This document shows, piece after piece, positions 5,784 through 9,554 of a stretch of DNA of 9,554 nt. Origin of the DNA: CAXMRP01 sp964196155 (GTDB taxonomy: Bacteria > Pseudomonadota > Alphaproteobacteria > Rhizobiales > Afifellaceae); assembly GCA_964196155.1 (NCBI GenBank), contig CAXMRP010000195.1, positions 1 through 9,554 on the forward strand, read 5' to 3'. The position numbers were made by a program, and so were the translations under genes. The notes beneath the pieces were generated by a model, which saw only the letters and a list, made by a program, of their open reading frames with translations, was not told the origin of the DNA and did no database searches. The stretch's first letter is position 1. Every line of letters begins with the position of its first letter.

Positions 5784-7796
5784 TCAGCGGTCTTCCGATT
5801 CCAGATTGAGCCAGGCCACGTCTGCCGGATTGAGGTTGACGCCCAGCGCCGGTAGCGTCGAGGCAATCTCATCGAACGAACGCGGTCCGATCAGCGCGAA
5901 CGACGGAAATTCCTGCGCCAGCACCCAGGCGGTGGCAATATTGTGCGCCGAGACCCCGTGTTCGGCGGCAAGCTGCTCGGCCCTGCGGCGGCGCTCGGCG
6001 TTTGCCGCACTGCCAAAGCAGGCCTCCGGCCCGGTATCGGACGGCAACCGGTCGCGCAAGGCCGCCGGCAGAAAGTAGCCTCTTGCCTGCGATGACCAGG
6101 AAAAGTGAACGACCTGGCGTTCTCTCAAAAACGCGCGTGTATCGGGCACGTTGGACGTCACGCAGCCGTCCCAGACCGGCCGTTCCATCACTGCAAGAGA
6201 CAGATTGTTGTTGAGGACGCGAAACGGCTGCAATCCCTTCGCCGCGGCATAGGTATTGGCCTCGGCGAAACGCTCAACTGTCCAGTTGGAGCCGCCGAAA
6301 ATGCCGATAAGGCCCCGCGAATGGAGGTCGTTGAGGGCATCGACAAACTCTCCGACCGGAACGTCGGGATTGTCGCGATGCATGATGTAGATCGGCACAC
6401 GTTCCAGCTTCAGGCGGTCGAGCGAGGTTGCCAGCTGCGTGCCGAGCGCTTCCGGCGTGCAATAGGGAGTGTGGGCACCTTTGGCGATGACGGCGATGTC
6501 ATCGGCGACACCCCGGGCGGAAATCCATTTGCCGAGCATGGCCTCGTGCACGCCGGCGCCATAGACATAGGCGGTGTCGAAGGCGTTGCCGCCCGCCTCC
6601 GTCCAGGCATCCCAGACAATAGCAGCGCCTTCCAGCGTCGCCTGATTGTCGCAGCCCATCACCAGCGCCGAGACCGCGCAGTCGATCCCGTCAATGTTCC
6701 GCATCGGAATCCTGGGCAAGCCGGCCGGGATCAACCCCGACAGCTTCCGGCTGACGGCGGGATCACAAACGGAATAGACATAGCCGATCTCGTGCCGCCA
6801 GCGGTCCAGGGTTTCCGCATTGCCGATACTGTCGGCCCAGTTTGCCGCCGGCGCATCGGGTTCCGTTTTGCCGTTTGCGATCGCGGCGCTCACCGCTTCC
6901 GCCTCGAAGGTGAACAAATGCTCTGGCTGGCGGATATCCTCTGTGCGGGTCTCGCTGTCGACCGTCACTTCGATGGTCGCATCCGACGGCCCGGCATTGC
7001 GCCCCGGCACCCATGGATCGGGCAAGTGGATATTACCGGCGCTGCCGATGATTGTCGCAGTGCGCGTCATGTCCTGCCGGATCGCGGTTGTGCATTGCGC
7101 GGTGATACCACTGGCAAATTCAAGCAGCGCATAGGCCTCCTCGTCGACACGGGTTTGCCCGATATGCCCGACCCCCTTGACCACAACCGGATTGTCGAAC
7201 GGACGGTCGATCGCCGCGCCGGCGACAAGGCGCGCCAGCGAGACCGGATAGACGCCGACATCAAGCAGCGCACCGCCGCCAAGCGAGCGATCGTACAGCC
7301 GTGATGCCGGATTGGTGGGTGCGATAAAGCCCATGCTGGCGTGGATGTGGCGGATCTCGCCGATCTCGCCGGAACGGACAATTTCCACCAGCCGCGCGAT
7401 CTGCGGGTGGTAACGATACATGAACGCCTCGGCGAAGAAGGTGCCGGCCTGTTCGGCGACCTTGACCATCGCGTCGACCTGCGCCGCACACATGCCTGCC
7501 GGCTTCTCGCAAAGCACCGACTTGCCCGCCCGCATGGCCATGACCGACAGTTCGGCATGGAACGGATGCGGCGTGCAGATATATATGGTGTCGATGTCGG
7601 GATCGGCGGAGAGAGTTGCGTAGTCGCCGTAGCGTTTGTCAGGCGCAATCCCATATTCATCGCCGAAGGATTGCCGGCGGCTTTCGTCGCGGCTGGCGAT
7701 GGCAACAAGTGTGCCCGAAGGGGCTTCCTTCAGTCCATCGGCGAAATTGTGGGCGATCGATCCCGGCCCAATGATACCCCAGCGCGTCTGCGTCAT
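5784..7796 (-). CDS. Fusion of Gfo/Idh/MocA oxidoreductase and aldo/keto reductase
   Basis: One uninterrupted 670-residue frame joins two complete NAD(P)-dependent oxidoreductases. Residues 1 to about 335 are a Gfo/Idh/MocA protein: Rossmann motif GIIGPGSIA at 7-15, the signature EKP at 97-99, and GGGALLDVGVYP at 173-184 with Asp179 and Tyr183 in the catalytic region. After a linker of about 35 residues, 372-670 form an aldo/keto reductase barrel with the full catalytic tetrad: Asp407 and Tyr412 in FDTAYVYG, Lys439 in VIAKG, and His473 in IMHRD. The SRGLIGIFGGSNW segment near 493 is also typical. The ATG at 7796 is chosen because AAAGGAAC stands just before it; upstream extension of the frame to 7880 looks non-coding. 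It lies 114 bases downstream of the broken alpha-galactosidase gene on the same strand, suggesting action on a sugar or sugar acid, perhaps by oxidation and reduction in sequence. The substrate is unknown. Domain calls are firm. Confidence 0.88.
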   Translation of the reverse strand: MTQTRWGIIGPGSIAHNFADGLKEAPSGTLVAIASRDESRRQSFGDEYGIAPDKRYGDYATLSADPDIDTIYICTPHPFHAELSVMAMRAGKSVLCEKPAGMCAAQVDAMVKVAEQAGTFFAEAFMYRYHPQIARLVEIVRSGEIGEIRHIHASMGFIAPTNPASRLYDRSLGGGALLDVGVYPVSLARLVAGAAIDRPFDNPVVVKGVGHIGQTRVDEEAYALLEFASGITAQCTTAIRQDMTRTATIIGSAGNIHLPDPWVPGRNAGPSDATIEVTVDSETRTEDIRQPEHLFTFEAEAVSAAIANGKTEPDAPAANWADSIGNAETLDRWRHEIGYVYSVCDPAVSRKLSGLIPAGLPRIPMRNIDGIDCAVSALVMGCDNQATLEGAAIVWDAWTEAGGNAFDTAYVYGAGVHEAMLGKWISARGVADDIAVIAKGAHTPYCTPEALGTQLATSLDRLKLERVPIYIMHRDNPDVPVGEFVDALNDLHSRGLIGIFGGSNWTVERFAEANTYAAAKGLQPFRVLNNNLSLAVMERPVWDGCVTSNVPDTRAFLRERQVVHFSWSSQARGYFLPAALRDRLPSDTGPEACFGSAANAERRRRAEQLAAEHGVSAHNIATAWVLAQEFPSFALIGPRSFDEIASTLPALGVNLNPADVAWLNLESEDR

Positions 7797-7910
7797 CCGG
7801 TTCCTTTCGTGCATTGCCGAGACCAGCGGTGCGGCGCTGATGCAGTTCAACTCAAGATAACAGGCCCCGAACGCCAGCACCTGGGGAGCCGTAGCGGCCT
7901 GCGGAATTGG

Positions 7911-9220
7911 TCATGGATGCGCCCATGCCGGCAGCCAATCGCCATGGGCCAAGATCAGGTCATCAACAAGATTGTGGATCTGGTCAAGATCGAGCTCGGC
8001 GCCGGTGTGCGGATCCATCATGGCGGCGTGATAGATATGGTCGCGATTTTCCTGCATCAGTGCGGCAACAGTTAGTTCCTGCACATTGATGTTGGTACGC
8101 ATCAGCGCAACCAGTTGTGGCGGCAAGTGATGCCCGCCGGTCGGCTGCACGCCATTGCCGTCGACCAGGCAAGGCACTTCAACGGCGCACCCTTCCGGCA
8201 ACTGCGCAATAAATCCGGCATTGGCTACATTGCCGTAGATCACCGCCGGCTCGCCGGACGCAACGGCATTGATGATAGTCGCCGCATATTCGTTCGAGCG
8301 GCTAACCTCAATTGCTTCCGCTTCACGATACTGCTTTGCCTGCGCGTTCCAGTGCCCGACCTGTTCCACGCAGCGTTTGGGATATTCATCAAGCGGTATG
8401 CCGAAACGCTCGATCAGGTCCGGCCGGTCCCGCTTGATGAACCAGGGCACATATTCGGCAAAATGCTCCGAACTCTCGGTGACGAAATAGCCGAGCCGCA
8501 TCATCATTTCGTACCGAACCTTGTTCGGGCAACGCGGATTCCACGACGAAGGCAGCGGAATGCGCCCGGCGCGGTAACCCTCGCGCAACGCTGGATAAAG
8601 GTCACGGTGGTTGCCGTCCGCCAGCCTTTCTTCGAGCGTCAGGAAAAAGGCCATGTGGTTGATCCCGGCCACTTTGTAGCGCAGGCGCTCGACCGGGATA
8701 TCAAGGTCGCGTGCAAGTTCACCGGCCGTGTGTTGAACCGAATGGCACAATCCGACCTGTCGGATTTGCGGATATTTTTCGGCGATGGCCCAGGTATTGA
8801 TCGCCATTGGATTGACATATTGAAGCAGGATCGCGTCCGGGCACAGATCAGCCATGTCGGCGCAAAGCGCCCACAGATGCGGCACCGTACGCAGACCACG
8901 CATGATGCCGCCGATGCCCAGCGTATCGGCAATCGTCTGGCGCAGGCCGAATTTCCTGGGCACCTCGAAGTCGGTGACGGTACAAGGCTCGTACCCGCCG
9001 ATCTGGAAGGCGACGATGACAAATTCCGCGCCATCAAGCGCCGCCCGGCGATCGGTGTGGGCCGATACCGTTGCGCCGGCACCCATTGAGGCGATCATTT
9101 TTTTGCCACCAGCTCTGAATCCGCCAGCCGCTGCGGATCGACATCCATCAGTGCGATTTCGGCAGACATCTGACCATTTCGCAGCGTTGGTAGAGTTGGG
9201 CTCGGAGCAGTCGTTGACCT
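7911..9220 (-). pseudogene. melA: GH4 alpha-galactosidase (MelA type), frameshifted and 5'-disrupted
   Basis: The main frame (9098 to 7911, 395 residues) matches E. coli-type MelA nearly throughout: VAFQIGGYEPCTVTDFEV, QTIADTLGIGGIMR, YVNPMAINTWA, GLCHSVQ (metal-ligand Cys118 and neighbouring His), AGINHMAF (His148), YFVTESSEHFAEY, TNINVQ and HAAMMDPHT. GH4 enzymes need NAD+ and a divalent metal and cleave by a redox-elimination path. The normal enzyme is about 450 residues, and here the N-terminal NAD-binding part is not in this frame. Upstream on the minus strand (9169 to 9095) another frame reads MSAEIALMDVDPQRLADSEL and then VAKK before a TGA, which is exactly the missing next block of MelA. 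The frames meet in a run of seven A (9104 to 9098), so one base is missing. Farther upstream only a weak GSTT-like trace (RSTT, near 9220) remains and no GAG-type nucleotide motif or start is found. Probably inactive unless the run is a sequencing error and the true start lies elsewhere. Confidence 0.85.
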
Positions 9221-9373
9221 AAATTTACGAATGGCGGCTCGGGGTCACAAGCAGGCTTGAAACAATCGATCCGTGACGGCAGCTTTGTGCCAACACCAGT
9301 CATTCGGCTTCATCACCGAATAGCAGCTGTGCGGAGAGGCTGTGTGAAAACTCCCCGGTTTTTGGCCGAGTGA

Positions 9374-9399
9374 TGGTATGATTTCCGTATTCGATACGG
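9374..9399 (+). promoter_or_regulatory. Extended -10 promoter and 5' hairpin before the transposase
   Basis: TGGTATGAT at 9374-9382 is an extended -10 element (TGn plus TATGAT) without a good -35. Just after it, CCGTAT (9385-9390) and ATACGG (9394-9399) form a perfect six-bp stem with a TCG loop, ending ten bases before the transposase ATG and covering part of the G-rich ribosome binding region. Such a stem could limit transposase translation. Confidence 0.35.
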
Positions 9400-9408
9400 G
9401 GGCTGTCT

Positions 9409-9554
9409 ATGAAACAATTTATCGAAGGAGTGGGCCGTCAGCAGGTGATTTTATTGCCCGAATGTCTTGACGATTCTGTTGACGAGAACAATCCGGTCCG
9501 GGCGATTGATGCGTTTGTGGACTTGGTGGATTTGGCCGTTCTCGGGTTTAACGC
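9409..9554 (+). CDS. IS1182-family transposase, N-terminal 48 residues (partial)
   Basis: The reading frame begins with ATG at 9409 and runs open to the window end. The product starts MKQFIEGVGRQQVILLPECL and continues DDSVDENNPVRAIDAFVDLVDLAVLGF. This fits the characteristic N-terminus of IS1182-family transposases, 'MKxFIEGxxRxQxxLxPExLDDxVxEDNPVRxIDxFVDxLDLxxLGF'. The catalytic DDE part lies beyond the window. A GGGGG stretch at 9397-9402 may act as ribosome binding site. Start and family are confident; whether the full gene is intact cannot be judged. Confidence 0.85.
   Translation, partial: MKQFIEGVGRQQVILLPECLDDSVDENNPVRAIDAFVDLVDLAVLGFN

Larger units (their letters stand above)
9335..9554 (+). 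mobile_element. Left end of an IS1182-like insertion sequence (cut by window edge)
   Basis: The boundary is an estimate. It rests on the transposase start at 9409 and on a GGCTGTGTGAAAA sequence at 9338-9350, which resembles the GTGTGAAAA ends I recall for IS1182-family elements. The right end, inverted repeat partner and target duplication are outside the window, so the exact border cannot be fixed. The element points rightwards, away from the broken melA gene. Confidence 0.5.

Noticed and set aside
6105..7304. A 399-codon open frame on the plus strand opposite the fused oxidoreductase
   Set aside because: It is a shadow of a gene with two fully recognisable domains; its translation is rich in Arg, Gly and Asp without any known motif.
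7797..7880. A 28-residue N-terminal extension of the fused oxidoreductase
   Set aside because: A good ribosome binding site (AAAGGAAC) precedes the ATG at 7796, and the Rossmann strand begins right after it as expected for the family.
8115..9089. A 324-codon open frame on the plus strand opposite melA
   Set aside because: Same reason: the minus-strand frame matches MelA almost throughout, and the plus-strand translation matches nothing.

Overview
The window looks like the chromosome of an alphaproteobacterium, probably of the Rhizobiales/Hyphomicrobiales type. The DNA is GC-rich, the reading frames carry GC-biased third positions that create long shadow frames on the opposite strand, and several proteins (the di-heme oxidoreductase, the periplasmic phosphodiesterase, a UbiM-like ubiquinone hydroxylase, and the MocA/aldo-keto reductase fusion) have forms familiar from that group. 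No RNA gene or CRISPR array was seen.

Layout, left to right. Positions 1-1035 (+) hold the C-terminal part of a di-heme cytochrome c oxidoreductase of the DUF1111/DHOR type, cut by the window edge. Positions 1115-2092 (+) hold a secreted glycerophosphodiester phosphodiesterase. About 2121-2400 (+) is a decayed piece of an adenylate-cyclase/TPR-type gene with no start. A compact operon follows (2487-4001, +): a membrane-anchored cytochrome c' / c556-like protein, a four-helix integral membrane protein of unknown function, and a TetR-family repressor whose GTG start overlaps the preceding stop. A near-perfect palindrome at 2442-2459, overlapping the promoter of this operon, is very likely the operator of that repressor. 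Positions 4170-5378 (+) encode a UbiH/UbiF/UbiM-superfamily flavin hydroxylase, best read as UbiM; an FNR/FixK-like box lies 75 bases before its start and a hairpin terminator just after its stop.

The 405-base gap 5379-5783 separates converging genes. It has no convincing gene but contains the terminator, a pair of 17-base direct repeats that can also fold into alternative hairpins, and a 16-base perfect palindrome.

The right third is on the minus strand and concerns sugar catabolism. It has a MelA-type family GH4 alpha-galactosidase (7911 to about 9220), followed downstream by a 670-residue fusion of a Gfo/Idh/MocA oxidoreductase and an aldo/keto reductase (5784-7796). The melA copy is broken: its NAD-binding N-terminus is missing or scrambled, and a seven-A run puts its remaining N-terminal segment in a different frame from the body. 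Immediately beyond it the first 48 codons of an IS1182-like transposase run off the window edge (9409-9554, +). Insertion or rearrangement by this element is the simplest explanation for the loss of the melA start and of the promoter of the operon.

The most interesting points are the cytochrome/4-TM/TetR operon with its visible operator, the A7 frameshift in melA (which is also a canonical -1 slippery heptamer), the fused two-oxidoreductase enzyme next to an alpha-galactosidase, and the unexplained repeat structure in the convergent gap.
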